Positions 37,938 to 50,218 of a stretch of 64,000 nt of DNA are shown piece by piece. This stretch comes from Panopea generosa. Taxonomy: Eukaryota > Mollusca > Bivalvia > Adapedonta > Hiatellidae. The position numbers and the translations under genes are program-made. Position 1 is the stretch's first letter; each line of letters opens with the position of its first letter. The notes under the pieces were generated by a model that was given only the letters and a program-made list of their open reading frames with translations, did no database searches and was not told the origin of the DNA. The DNA is taken from assembly GCA_029582155.1 (NCBI GenBank), contig CM055896.1:11120987-11184986 (forward strand), read 5' to 3'.

Positions 37938-38286
37938 CCTGAAAATATCGAATAAGAATGCACATTGCTTCCCCAAATATAAAGTTGCGTAACAACATGG
38001 TAGCCACAAGTGTGAAGGGCATGCACAACACCGAGAGCAACATGTCACTGACCGCTAAATTAAACAAAAACATATTTGTTATTGTGCGCATCTTCTTCTC
38101 TCTTATCAATGTTAGAATCACTAAAACATTGCCGGTTACGGACAAAATAAATATAATAGAGTATAAAACCAAACTTAATTCTGCCGTAAAAGGATTCGTC
38201 GAAGATCTCTCAATGCGAGTTCTGTTTGACATTTCAATTAAATTTGAGTTAAAGGCAGTGTAAGTGTCATTCAGTTGTACACCCAT
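37938..38286 (-). CDS. CCK/sulfakinin-like receptor, first coding exon
   Basis: This exon encodes the first 116 residues of a class A GPCR. The N-terminus is extracellular with two N-glycosylation sites (NDT near residue 6, NRT near 21). TM1 (about 40-63) has the GNV motif. The intracellular loop reads REKKMRTITN. TM2 (about 72-95) has LAVSD and CMPF. Then comes NFIFG, and the cysteine that begins TM3 and bonds to extracellular loop 2 in this class. Cholecystokinin/gastrin receptors and insect sulfakinin receptors share the series MRT.TN, LA.SD, CMPF and NFIFG or DFIFG, hence the call. The start is the first ATG after an in-frame TAA 12 nt upstream, with A at -3 and G at +4. The exon ends at G|GTGAGTA in phase 1. 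The remaining exons would lie at lower coordinates but were not found. An alternative is another peptide-GPCR subfamily or a partial gene copy. Confidence 0.85.
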
Positions 38287-40216
38287 CTTGGTGCAGATTT
38301 AAAAAAAAAATCAGAACAAATCCTCCGAAATGTAAATTCAAGAACAAAAATGTAAATAGAAATATCAAGTAATCCTTTTGTTCCGTTTCCACAAAGACGT
38401 GTGAAACAACTGAAGTCTCTGCACTGTTATAAGCTGACGAGTAGTCTAAAAATCCGATATTCTTCTCATTGCCCGTTCAAACATCTGGCCTGATGCCTGG
38501 TTTATTAAGTAGGTAATATTTTAATATACTGTTTCACTTCCAGAATATATCAATACAACAAAGAGATAGACTGTTTTATGAAGTGTCTGTTTCATTATGT
38601 GTGGTTTGATATAAGTAAAAGGAATAAATCAAAAGGCGTTCCGTGTCAATTATTATTCTGATTAATTATTTACGTTTCCATTTTTTCAGATTAACGTAAC
38701 AGACCAGATGCAGTTGGACGTAAGGTATGTTATAGCGGTATTTACCTATATGCTTCAAAGAGGTAGCTCACTTTTCGGATCATGATATAGTTCCAAAATA
38801 AATCATTCAATACACAATTAGATTATTTTATTCCTTTGCGTCAATAAATGTTTACAAACTTAAGCATGAACAGTTAAAAGGTTTTGGAGAGAGCGGAATT
38901 GTTTTAAAGTTTCGTGTTTTTATCTTAAATACTTTAAAATTAATTTTACTATAACAATAAGTTGATATATATATATAGCATTTAACTGGATATGTGTTAT
39001 ATCAACGGTAAGATCGGTTGAGTGAAAAGATATTGAACCATGGCTTGTTAGTTACTGTTTCCTTATTGCTATACAAAATTGTAATTCTAAACTTTATGAT
39101 AGTTAACTCTACCAAACGCTTCGTTCTTGTGGATGATAAAAGAAACAGTAAATATTGAATATATCTGTATAGATTCATTTACAATCAAGAAGTTCTTCCC
39201 TCGGAGAACAAGTACAAAGTAAATGAATCTGAGTGCTGGCCGTTAGACTCGAAGTCAAGAATTAATTTTGAAAAACAAACTTTAATACCATTTGTTGAGC
39301 CAAAATGTGCATGCATGTAGGGATACCTAATATATAGTGAAATAAACTCTCATAATAACTATGCCATGGTAAACTAGATAACTAAGGTTTAAATTTGGAT
39401 TTTCAAGCACTAGTCTAAGAATATTCTCAAGAATTGTCGGTGAATACGACTCCCGGTTATATCTGTAGCTTCACCCGATGGCTCTAAAATAACATTCAGT
39501 TTTGGTTCTACCCCGGAGGCAGACTCGGGAACTTCGTATCACGTCGCAAATGAAGTTAAAATAAATTAATATCAACTAAGCAAATGCACATAAAGTGCCT
39601 TGCTCACGGTACATGTAACAACAAATGGCTATGGTGGGCATTCGTCGATCCGGTGTACTGATAAACTAGAATTGGTACGTATTTCAGAAATCCAACCTTG
39701 AAACATCAATGCCAAATCTTATAAATTGTGCTTTGTGTCACGCAAAAAGACAAATTTCACAAGAAATGTTTATTTTGACATTCCCAGCAGACGACAACAC
39801 GTTTAGTGGAGTTGTTCACGCTATTAAATTTATTTAAAGACTTCAAAAGCGAAAAAGCACTTTATTTTGCCTTGCTCAATACGACTGTATGGCAATGCGA
39901 TTTATAACTACCTTTTGTCATTTTTATTTGATTTTAAATATGTTTTACGTGAATAGATCGCGCCTTTCTGAGCGAAAATTACAGGCTGCTAATACACACT
40001 AAACATTATTACTTGTTTGATCGAAGATAAATTTTATTGCAGTAGACATTATGCTCCAAAAGTAGAGATTTATTTTTTTCCAATAAAAAACTGAGCATCA
40101 AGCATCAGAAAAACGGGTGAATTTGAATAATTTCGTTGGATTTAATGCCATTTTAAACAAAGTGTGGTATATAAATGTATTCATATAGACATTCTTTTAT
40201 ATTAGTACAGCATCAT
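38287..40216. other. Upstream flank of the GPCR exon; no other gene
   Basis: A ten-T run lies immediately 5' of the start region on the minus strand. It could be part of a 5' UTR or a splice acceptor tract. No TATA-like core promoter could be assigned with confidence. Confidence 0.4.
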
Positions 40217-40430
40217 CCTCCGTGGCCGACGTCTCAAGATCACTTTTACCTCACACCGCTTAAGTCATAGATTCGAGTTCCGTTGGCTTTAAAATAACGT
40301 TATCTGATAAGGTTTGCCAGTTATATCCGGAATGACGATAGATCTACTCAGATTCATTCTGAGGTCTTGCTCCACCAATAAAACTGGATATGTAATAGAT
40401 AATCTGAAATCCTATTTAAAAAAAGTTCGT
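40217..40430 (+). mobile_element. tRNA-derived SINE (type S2), plus strand
   Basis: It begins cctccgtggccgacgtctca and has a B-box-like gattcgagttcc. The body contains gccagttatatcc and ataaaactggatatgt, shared with the copy at 34,455-34,706. It ends near a run of A. Confidence 0.7.
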
Positions 40431-40713
40431 CAAGTAAAATTACGTCGTTTAGCAACGTTAATCAGGCTGTTTTATGTTATACCAAAAAGCACCGTTCATT
40501 CGCTAATGAAAATACTGGATTGGAGGAAAAGTCAAACCTCTGAAGCGCTTAATCCAATCTACGTTCAATGCCATTAATCATGTTATGCACAGAGTCTTTT
40601 AAATCACATATCTAATCTTCTGTTGATAGTTTTCAAAATTTCTTATCAGATATGAAAAAAACATGTCCTCTCTCTGGAGTGAACAAGAAGAGAACGCTAT
40701 TACGTCATGACCA

Positions 40714-40751
<38 letters not shown>

Positions 40752-42009
40752 TTATTGTATAATTACTAAATGTTTAAAGAGATCTCGGCTATATCGCCGA
40801 TATTTTTAAAAACAGCAAAACTGCATATTTATATGAACAATATAATGGCAATTCAGCCCAATAACTTATGTTGTATTTGTAGTGTTAATCGCGGCCCTCG
40901 ATGAAGCCACTCACTAGCCAGTGTCGGGTTATGCTAAAACATTGACAAATAAACGGAAAATTCTAATAACTATAAGAACGGACTCAACCATTATCTTCGA
41001 ATGGGACCTTCCGATTTGTGATTCAATAAACTTTCCATCATTACTGAACAGAAAGTTATAGGTGATGATGCACTATGAAATAAAATGAGAAAACATGCCG
41101 AACCGGCGTGACATTAACTTTAACCATGTCCCAACAATGATTTGTAATCGGTGTTGTATTTGCATTATTTTAGGTTTATGACTCAATGGGTGAGGGTATA
41201 TGGAAATGTAATAGTAGACAATGGTTATAATTAGGAAGTGCCTTACTAAAATGCCGGTAGTTGTAGAAACTCATTATATAACCATTATAAAGGACAGTGT
41301 CCCAGTGTCCAATTTTTTATTGCCATTTATCATTGAACTTTAGTGTAGACGTTTATATAGTACCTATATATTAATTATCAACGGAGTTGAAATTTGGTTT
41401 AAGTAAGAGTTATTCAAATCCCTTTTCCCTTTAGCTATTTCCTCTTTAAAGTTGTTGAATTTTGCACTGCAGTGTTTGTGTTTTCACTACTTTGACAACT
41501 GTGTCATGTGCATGGTATCTCTCGTGATTAATGTGTATTTTCAATTTTTGTATTAACAAAACATTATGCTATATAAACCATGTCCATTTTTCGTGTATAT
41601 ATATATACACACGAAAAATTTAAATATATGATTTCAAATTATTATGCTTCCTGTGTCATTCGAATATCATGTTTGTAGTTATAATAGTTGATATTCTGTT
41701 TTCTATTTAGTTAAAGTCACTTCCCTACGAAATATAATTAATTTTTCTGGTGGTGTTCAAATGTATCCAGTCTTTAAACTTGCCAATTAACGTCATAACC
41801 ATGTATCACATTAATGGTCAATACAATGAAGTCATATATTTCACGCAATGTCGTTTGAGAAAAGTATACTGTCTAGACAAATGCTGGGTTTATCTATTGA
41901 TTTTAGAATTTCTTGTATATAATTTGCTTTAAAAACTATAAACATACATTTTAAATAAGATCTACTACTTAATATAATTAAACATACAATTAGCAGTTTG
42001 TCTCAATTA
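40431..42009. other. AT-rich interval with (AT)n and a small hairpin
   Basis: An AT microsatellite lies at about 40,714-40,746. A perfect inverted repeat with 11-bp arms (atttttcgtgt / acacgaaaaat) spans 41,586-41,619. No protein-like frame. Confidence 0.6.
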
Positions 42010-42860
42010 CAACCGTGAAAATAGCAATATGCTAGTGATCATTAATAATAGTTTAAAATATCTAAATCCGAACGCGATATTCAACCAAAAGCAATAGTCT
42101 AATGGCCATTAATGATAGTTTAAAATGTCTAAATCCGAACGCGATATTTAACCAAAATATCAATAGTCTGATGGCCATTACTGATAGTTTAAAATTGTCT
42201 AAATCCGAATTAGATATTTAACAAAAATAGCAATAGTCTAATGGTCATTAATTATAGTTTAAAATGTCTAAATCCGAACACAATATTTAATCAGAATAGC
42301 AATAGTCTGATGACCATTGATGAAAGTTTAAAATGTTTAAATCCGAACGCGATATTAAATCAAAATAGCAATAGTCTATGGTCATTAATGATAGTTTGAA
42401 ATGTATAAATCAGAACACAATAATTAACCAAAATAGCAACAATCTGATGGCCATTAATTATAGTTTAAAATGTCTAAATCCGAACGCGATATTTAACCAA
42501 AATAGCAATAGTCTAATAACCATTAATGATATTTTAAAATATCTAAATCCGAACACAATTTTTAATCACAAAATCAATAGTCTAATGGTCATTGATGATT
42601 TTTAAAATATCTAAATCCGAACACAATTTTTAATCACAATAGCAATAGTCTAATGGCCATTAATGATAGTTTAAAATGTCTAAATCCGAACTCGATATTT
42701 CACCAAAATAGCAATAGTCTTATGGTCATTAATGACATTTTAAAATATCTAAATCCGAACTTGATATTTAACAAAAATAGCAATAGTCTAATGGTCATTA
42801 ATGATAGTTTAAAATGTCTAAATCCGAACACGATATATAACCAGAATACAAATACGAACT
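42010..42860 (+). repeat. 69-bp minisatellite, about 12 units
   Basis: The word caatagtct recurs every 69-70 bp (gtct at 42,097, 42,166, 42,236 and 42,305). As 69 is divisible by 3, one frame stays open and repeats a 23-residue peptide resembling INDSLKCLNPN.IFNQNSNSL. The frame is broken by a 70-bp unit, by stops, and by a stop at 42,603. I read it as non-coding. Confidence 0.9.
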
Positions 42861-43059
42861 ATGAAATATTCATTGATATTGGCTGTATTACAGTATCGTG
42901 TAGACTGGTATTATCAATTGAATAACATTAAAGTTTGCATATCTCTGATGTATTTTTAGTAATTTATTAATAATTTCGTTCGAACATTTATAAATCAAAA
43001 CAGATTATTCCGGAATGCTCGTATGCAATATCACAATAAAGTTTTGTGTTTTTAATCTG
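42861..43059. other. Short spacer
   Basis: AT-rich, no feature seen. Confidence 0.3.
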
Positions 43060-43266
43060 TTTAACGTTATATGTGGCATATCCAGTTATTGTTGAAGTAG
43101 GAAACCTCAGATGGATCTGAGTAAAACTGCTGGCCTTGTGTAATTAACTGGCAAACTTTTTAATAAACAGTGTTTTTGGAGCTAGCGGGACTCGAACCTA
43201 TAACCTTAGCGGTGAGAGGTAGGTGATCTTAAGACGACGCCTTCAACCAATCGACCACGAACGGCA
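43060..43266 (-). mobile_element. tRNA-derived SINE (type S2)
   Basis: On the minus strand the head runs gccgttcgtggtcgattggt, with B-box GGTTCGAGTCC. The body has tttgccagtt and ends near catatccag. This is the best-preserved tRNA-like head of this family in the window. There is no sign of an independent tRNA gene, because the body continues into SINE sequence. Confidence 0.8.
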
Positions 43267-45007
43267 CCACGATAGTTTATCATGTTCCCTAATGGCGGTA
43301 AGGTCTTTTAAATTAGTAAAGCAACTTACACTGGTTCGTCGTACACAATTCCAATCATGATAAATAAACATTTAATAAGAGTTTGTGATCATGTTATGAA
43401 AGTTTGAAAATACGTATAGGTTATTTGTCGTTTTTAATCCACAAGGAGAGTTTAGCTACCAAAGCAAACACAAAACAGGAGTATCGTTTATATATTTTAT
43501 TTTTTATATTAAAAGTTATTATTACATCGTAATACTTGAGGACGGTTTGAATGTATTTTAATTAAACAGTTTCGACTAATGATGTGACAACGGCGAGCTA
43601 ATGACGTTTAAGGCGCATTTTACTGCAAGTTCTAGTTCATGTCATATTTTTCTAATTGTTTGAATAACTTACATTTTGAATTTTATTGGATAAGACATAC
43701 GAGAATTATGGTACAAATCTGTTTTGGACTTCTGAAAACCAAATAACATCTTAGATAAATTACGTGCCAGACCGTAACAAGCTTTTTCGTTAAGCACATC
43801 CGACCTTTTAATGTTGTAAATTACTTTACCGCATTTTAATTAAAGACAAATTTACAGTATTAATTCAAAATAATACATTTCTGACCAAACTGAAATTTCG
43901 ACCATCTATTATTTGCAAATGCTAAATTGACATAGTTTATATGAGAACTTTCCAAGAGGTTTGTAAATTATCATGTTATTGTATATAATAGATGCAATGA
44001 AATATTATTAAACTAAAAGAGGTTTATGAATCACAATCATATACATTCTATATAAACAGATTATAGGTAGTGTTATGACTACCAATTGTGTATCACTTGT
44101 CCCAGATTTTTGTTTTTATTGCTACGAGATATATATGTTATGTCAGGCATTTTTCGCCAAAAATATAGGTTGGTGTCGAAAATGACTTCATTACAGTTAA
44201 TGATATGTCCAGATAGCAGGACAATATACAAGTGTACTTAATATTGATAAAAAAATGGTGGTCTCTACTTACCTAGGTAAGCTCCAACTCAACAAAGCTA
44301 TCTTTTTTTTTTTTAGCCATATTGTGACCCGTTTATTATTAATACGTACATAAAAACAAAACATGACAACATAAATGTTCGATATGAATTAGCATATATT
44401 TTTCATTCAATAATCAATCATGCATTTTTCATTAATTAAGTTCAATAATTCCAATAATAATTCCAAGCTATCGTTTCTAATTCTGAATCCGTCTTTCTCA
44501 AATTACATCTCCTTGTCAACGATGGTTTAATAAGTGCACAAAAATATTACAAAAGAGATGATTTTTGTTTTGATATTGTTAATTTTCCTCTTTAGATACG
44601 CTATACGGGGTATGCATTTGTCATCTTATTCGTTTTGCAATGGAATGCTGATCTGATATGGATTTTAATTAACGTAACCTCTCTAATACTAACAATGTCT
44701 CTTCACACAAGGTTTCCATTATAAAAGAAATACGAAAGACTCTTTCCAAATTCTACTTCTGTTTATTCATTTTCATTTCCAAATGTAATACCGATTTAAG
44801 AATACTTTTTGTGACATTATGACATTTATGATGATGTAATTTACAAGCTCGAACGAGTCTGTATCAACGTAAAATTAAAACATTATTTGCTAAACAAGTT
44901 TATCAAAAAGGTCATGATTTGTATTGAATATTTGGTGGTTGACTTAGTCTATCACAGAAACTGATATCTCCGAAATCAGGTCTATTAACCCCCAATGAAA
45001 AAGCAGG
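43267..45007. other. AT-rich interval without gene
   Basis: It contains a perfect 14-bp palindrome cttacctaggtaag at 44,268-44,281 and a ttaagcacatccgacct fragment near 43,792 related to the motif at 18,205. No gene was recognised. Confidence 0.4.
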
Positions 45008-45178
45008 GAGTTCTATTCCTGTCCCACAATGCATAGCAATTTAACGCTTACTAAAAGTGACGTCATTCAAACATTCAGTTGAAACAACTGACCAATCAAC
45101 GTGCTCAAACATGGCTTTCCCAACATTGCTATTTAACGGAGCCAGTAATTCTACAGACTATGGTTGCCTCCTTTACTG
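45008..45178 (+). repeat. Dispersed element D, copy 3 (diverged)
   Basis: It is collinear with 23,374-23,536 at perhaps 70-75% by eye. The CCAAT-bearing core aactgaccaatcaacg is the best kept part. The flanks are unrelated to copies 1 and 2. Confidence 0.6.
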
Positions 45179-46435
45179 TTGACTTTCACGCTGTATCTGT
45201 ACATAAACCGGAATGAATGGGGACTTAAAAGTGACACCATCCAGCTAAGGCCAAAAACGGCCGGAGGCGGTCCTTTATAGATCTTATCTCAGTCACGTGA
45301 TATCCTTAGTTATTATGTCGTTCCTGCTGGCATCTCCAGTCGTCATCGAGTAAATCTGCATTTAGCATCACTTGTTCCATTTATATATACCTAACTGAAA
45401 ATTTATAAGTTTTACAATATAGACATGTACATGTTGTTGTATATGCAGGAGAATAGTCTGGCAGATAGGTGTATTAGCACATTTATGTCAGTTTTGCTAC
45501 TGGCTGTTTCAATGTGTCCCCTGCTGTCCCTACTTATGTATGTCAATGTTGTTATTTTATCTATGTATTTAATCTCTTTATTCTGTATCATGGATTCTTT
45601 GAATATGCAGTTTCTTCTTTATATCACCAGTACCCACAAATACAACATAATTATGTGAGCAGACACTTAATAAATTTGTCACGTTAGAATTGCAATATTT
45701 TGACAGATTTCGCAGACGGCAATACTTCTATAAAGTAGTTTACGCTATTTATATTTGTATCGTTTTAAGTGCATATGATTTATTGCCGTCGTTTCTTTTT
45801 TTATTTTTGTTTTTATTCAGTAATGCGGTTAATGTTTGCTGGAAGTCGTTGCTGTTCTAGAAATGATAAAATAGGTACGCGGTAAAAGGTTTTTTTATTT
45901 ATAGGTCGATTATATAAATATATTTTTCACCAACCAGTTGTATACTTTTACAGATCAAAAACAAAATAGGGACATGTTTGATCCAAACACTTCTTTTTAC
46001 GCGTTTCAGTTTCAAATATTAATTAAGATTAAAAAATAAATGATCATGAAAGAAGCGTACCATTGATGACGTCATCTTTCAATTTGACATCACTACAACA
46101 CTTGTTTACAGAACCTGCAACATCTATTCTAAAGAAATTTTGAACAGAGACCGGTCGTCAAATTCTGAAAATATTTTATTCAAAACATATTCGTTACTTT
46201 TATAAAAAAAAATGAAATGCGATTACTCGAGGTCGACTTAAGCCAACAGAAATGCTCGATTTCAAATGCACATAATACAGCATAGAAAACATCATATTAT
46301 ATGCTATTGTAATGAATTGTATTATTTAACAGCCCTAATATCTATTTTTTTCATTGTCGCTATTTAGTTTTTGCCGCTTTAAAAAAAATAAATATTGGAG
46401 ATAACACAATATATATCCAACAGAAGACGTAAACC
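45179..46435. other. AT-rich interval without gene
   Basis: A 77-codon hydrophobic frame at 45,425-45,658 (+) has no family I recognise. Hydrophobic frames are expected by chance in T-rich DNA. Confidence 0.35.
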
Positions 46436-46520
46436 CCTCCTCCCCACCCCCATCCCCCCACCCCCACCCCCACCTAAAAAAACAAACAAAAAAAACACAA
46501 ACAAACAAACAAAAACAAAC
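46436..46520 (-). other. G-rich strand (possible G-quadruplex) beside an A-rich run
   Basis: The plus strand has cccctcctccccacccccat and then ccccccacccccacccccac, followed by an aaac-rich stretch. The minus strand therefore carries at least five runs of four or more G within about 40 nt, which meets the usual pattern for a G-quadruplex. Confidence 0.6.
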
Positions 46521-46587
46521 AAAACACAACCAAGATTAGTAAAAGAAAAGTGGCAGTAGAGATCACCGCCTTGTATCCATAAGAAGC

Positions 46588-46650
46588 TTGTTTAACGGAT
46601 GCACAAACCTCGTTCTTCTACCTTCTACCGTCACACTATCATAAGGCGCG
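46588..46650 (+). repeat. Short dispersed motif F
   Basis: gaagcttgtttaacg, then aacctcgttctt, then ctaccgtcac match 18,205-18,250 and 18,805-18,850, where gttaacgt precedes acctcgttcttt. The family is too short and diverged to classify. Confidence 0.4.
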
Positions 46651-49489
46651 ACAGTAATGATATTATAAAAGTGTGTAATAGTTTTATGCTATAATTTACT
46701 TACAGGGTGAATACTTTATTTCAACAAAGAATTTATTTTAAAAGTGTTAGATGTACTTCTAGATGAACTTATCTACCCAAAAGAATAAGTTTTTAGAATA
46801 CAAACATGCGATTCAAACACACGCATAGTTTGGTTGTCTTTCTTATTCGTTATCGGACTAAATGTGCTCATTTCAAGACGCCAGCAATTAATGTCATTGC
46901 ATAAAAAACGTTCCTAACAAACTTGACACTATCGGAACGTTTATGGTTTCTTCAAGCCATTTTTAACAACACATTTACATCAAGAAATCTAAAATAAGAT
47001 CCAAAATCTAGTAAGATGTAAGAAAACACCGAATTGCGTTACATAAAACCCCACCGAGAGTATGGAGAAAATTACTGCAACGACCATTACGTCAGAAACT
47101 AGACAAGCCAGACGATTTATGGGCAGACGAGATATATCTTCGGCAAGGGTTGTAATTAAAGGGCGGTCAAAGGAAGAGACAGATATTCTACATTGTATGA
47201 AACGTGTGTTACCAAACAGCTGAATTTTGGTGAATATGTATTGATAGTTTTATCATAATGATATATAAACTGATACTCAGAAATTACTCTGAAAAGTATT
47301 CTTGAAATACTCCAGAAGTGTGTTTCAATTTAAATACTCATGAAAGTTTAATTGTATTGAAGACGTATACATGTACATATTACGTTTAGGTAATTTTCTT
47401 ATTATTGTGCCCATTTCAAACATACAATTCCCATCCGAAAGGGCGATATATACATTAAAGATATTGGAAATAAATGTGATACTTTTTACTTTTAGATTAA
47501 TGGATTATTTTATCGCAGATAGTTGGATTTATTTGCATACTTGTAACAATTCATCTCTAAAGTAAGGTGTATATTAATTATTCGGTTCGATATCGAAAGT
47601 TTTAATATAAAGTCGAATTTTTTCCATTCTATTTGTTTAAAGATTAATCTGGATAACTGGGGATGTACAACAATGATGTTTTAGCTTTTGTTTTATTATT
47701 TCATGTTAAAACTCGACTCTCTCTCAATTTCCATAGCGTAAAATATTGTCATGGTTATCTTTATTTATTTATAATATGAAAATTCCACAATGTTAATGTC
47801 ACAATTTTAGTAAATATATAAAATATATAATACACACGCCCTTTAAATGACTCAACTTCGGCGTCCCTTGATTTATCAAACGCCAAAAGTGATAAGGATA
47901 AGACTAAGGGCCTTACATACGATAAGATAATAACACATCAGATTAACATGCTCAAGTACAATGTGAAATCTCCAATCAGTCATCCTTCAATGATTGGTTC
48001 CAACCACAAATTTAACTTATGTCTAGACTGTTTCATTACGTCGTACACCATTAAGTCTAACTTCTTACTAAACACACAGTTGTACATCCATTAAATATCA
48101 GTCTTAAACGTCTGCTTTATCGCGCAAAGTATCACCAATACAAAAAAAATACTTTTAAATATATATAAAAGTTACAAAAATGTTCATCTTTTTAAAACGC
48201 TGACAACTTGCATATACGTTTTTGTTCAATGTGTTTATTTTGTAATTAACGTTTATAACTGGAGCTAGATATTGTGTTGTTTTTAATATTTTGTCATACC
48301 TTGAAAAAATAAGAATATTTTTTCTCAAACATGTTTTGTGAGAGGATTAATCCTTGCTCTTTGTTCTAATTTAGGGTGACCAGTAGCAGTCTTTAAGTTA
48401 AAGTTGATATATGATGAATCCACAAAAACAGCACATCTAAACCACCCCTTTTTACACAAAATCGGTCCTGAAAAGAGTACTTCATTTGCAAATCCCTATC
48501 TAAAATGTCTTTCATTATATGTGTTTACCTCAGCAACGGTTATTCAATAAAACATGGTTTATTATTGATCAGTAAAACACTTGTGAAATTCTTGTACCTC
48601 TGCATCACCGTTTTTATGAGTCACAGTTTCAAGATTTAGCACCATTTTCAATTCACTTACAAATTCAAGGCAATTACCCAATAATAAAACTTGTGTTTCA
48701 TATAAAAAAATACATAGTGTCCAAAGGATAAATATAAGTGTGCAATAGGCTGATGTCCACTGTGTTATATATCTAATGAAATAATGTCCATCAATGTTCG
48801 TTACATGTTAATTTACATATTAAACGTGAATCATTTGTGATTGAACATGTTTGTGACTATAAAAGTCATCAATGATGAGTCAGTTAAAAATCAATTTTAA
48901 AAGGGTTACCATAACAACACAATCACAAACAATGCAGAGCTCAAACTAAAGACGTTGCAAATAAACAATAACAGTAGACAAAACCGGCGGTATTTTGTCT
49001 ACTGTTTTTGTATTGTCAGACAATGACAATAATCATAAACATCAGCCATCATACACATTTGTCTAAATCAAATATGTATATTACACCTAACGCTTAATCG
49101 ATAAAACGTAATAGTCAATATTTAAATATAATTCATTTATTTTCAGAGGTTTTGTGAATTGACTTCGTTTGTGGTTATTGTTTTTGAGAGGTCATCGGGC
49201 TGAGTCTGGAATAATGATCGACCTTAATCACAACATCCAATGTGAGCTTCCAACAACGTATCTACTAAATTGATTAAATTATCATAATGTATGTAACCTT
49301 GTAAAGAAGTCAAAGTTGAAGTTGAATTTAAAGATGTTAAAATTAATTTTACTAAGTTTGTTTTTTCAATGTAAAAATAAAAGATGTTTCAACAACGATA
49401 ATCATAGTTAAATCTTATTCTGAACGAGACGCCATTGATTATTAAAGTGTAAGACGAAATGTAAAAACTTTCCACATCGAGTTTGCTTA
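46651..49489. other. AT-rich interval with one perfect hairpin
   Basis: 48,970-49,006 is an inverted repeat with perfect 14-bp arms (aacagtagacaaaa) and a GC-rich 9-nt loop ccggcggta. No gene was recognised elsewhere in this stretch. Confidence 0.5.
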
Positions 49490-49860
49490 AGTATTTTTTC
49501 ATAGCAGGAATTTATATCCACACTAAAATGCACAATAACTGGTAGGTTGATAAGGTTGGATTTTTATTAAAGAGAGCGCAGTGACACCCTAAGATTTTTT
49601 AATAAAATAATACCCCAAATGCTCATAAATATATGCATGTTGCTGAAATCTTATGAAAGTCACTTTTCCACACCAGTGATGTCTTATTGCAGTATATGCT
49701 AGCTTTTGCTCTACTCATCTGTAGCAAGAAATCACAACCACTATGAACCATTTTGAAAATATTTTCAAAAATATAATACATAGGACTTTTATTAAGTATA
49801 AGAATCATGTTACCGTGGGAAACAGGGGCATAACTGTGTAGTGATACATGTAGTGCCATT
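49490..49860 (-). repeat. Dispersed element G, copy 3 (inverted)
   Basis: It is the reverse complement of 22,741-23,105 with many substitutions. The 80-codon minus frame at 49,623-49,865 lies inside it and is not conserved as a frame in the other copies. Confidence 0.75.
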
Positions 49861-49918
49861 CCCACTCACGAGTATGGCCATGTGTGTAACCTTACAATAT
49901 GTCTTTCAGCTTCCTCAC

Positions 49919-50218
49919 CTGATGTTCATCAAATCTAGGAGGCAGATTGTTGGCATTATGATGTATCTCCAATAATCTGTGCAATAAAGATGATTCATGT
50001 TGACACTTCAATCGTATTTCTCTTGAAATACTATTTAAAGAAACAACGATACCAACATTAATCCCATACAAACCGTGTAAAATCCAATATGTGTCCCCGC
50101 ATGATGTCACTAGCTCTGTATGATCTATTTGCTTAGACACATCACTAACCGATATTTGGTTAATTATCATAGCGCGGGTGATAAGAAGGCATTGATATTT
50201 TGAAAGAAATATGCTCAT
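49919..50218 (-). CDS. Possible orphan exon, unknown protein
   Basis: A 100-codon frame starts at the first ATG after an in-frame TGA. It ends exactly in phase 0 at CAG|GTGAGG, a good splice donor; without splicing it runs 8 codons further to a stop. The C-terminal part (HESSLLHRLLEIHHNAN, then LPPRFDEHQ) is polar and helix-like, unlike the hydrophobic or low-complexity frames elsewhere in the window. I do not recognise the family. It lies next to element G and could instead be part of an unknown transposable element or a chance frame. No partner exon was identified. Confidence 0.3.

Noticed and set aside
42378-42925. Gene encoding INDSLKCLNPN repeats
   Set aside because: A 69-bp minisatellite keeps a frame by arithmetic; the frame is broken between units and has no exon context.
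43180-43265. tRNA gene (Leu/Ser-like)
   Set aside because: A and B boxes are present but the sequence continues into a SINE body shared with four other loci and shows no clean acceptor stem.
44268-44281. Palindrome cttacctaggtaag as overlapping splice donors on both strands
   Set aside because: A 14-bp perfect palindrome is notable, but no coding frame adjoins it on either strand.
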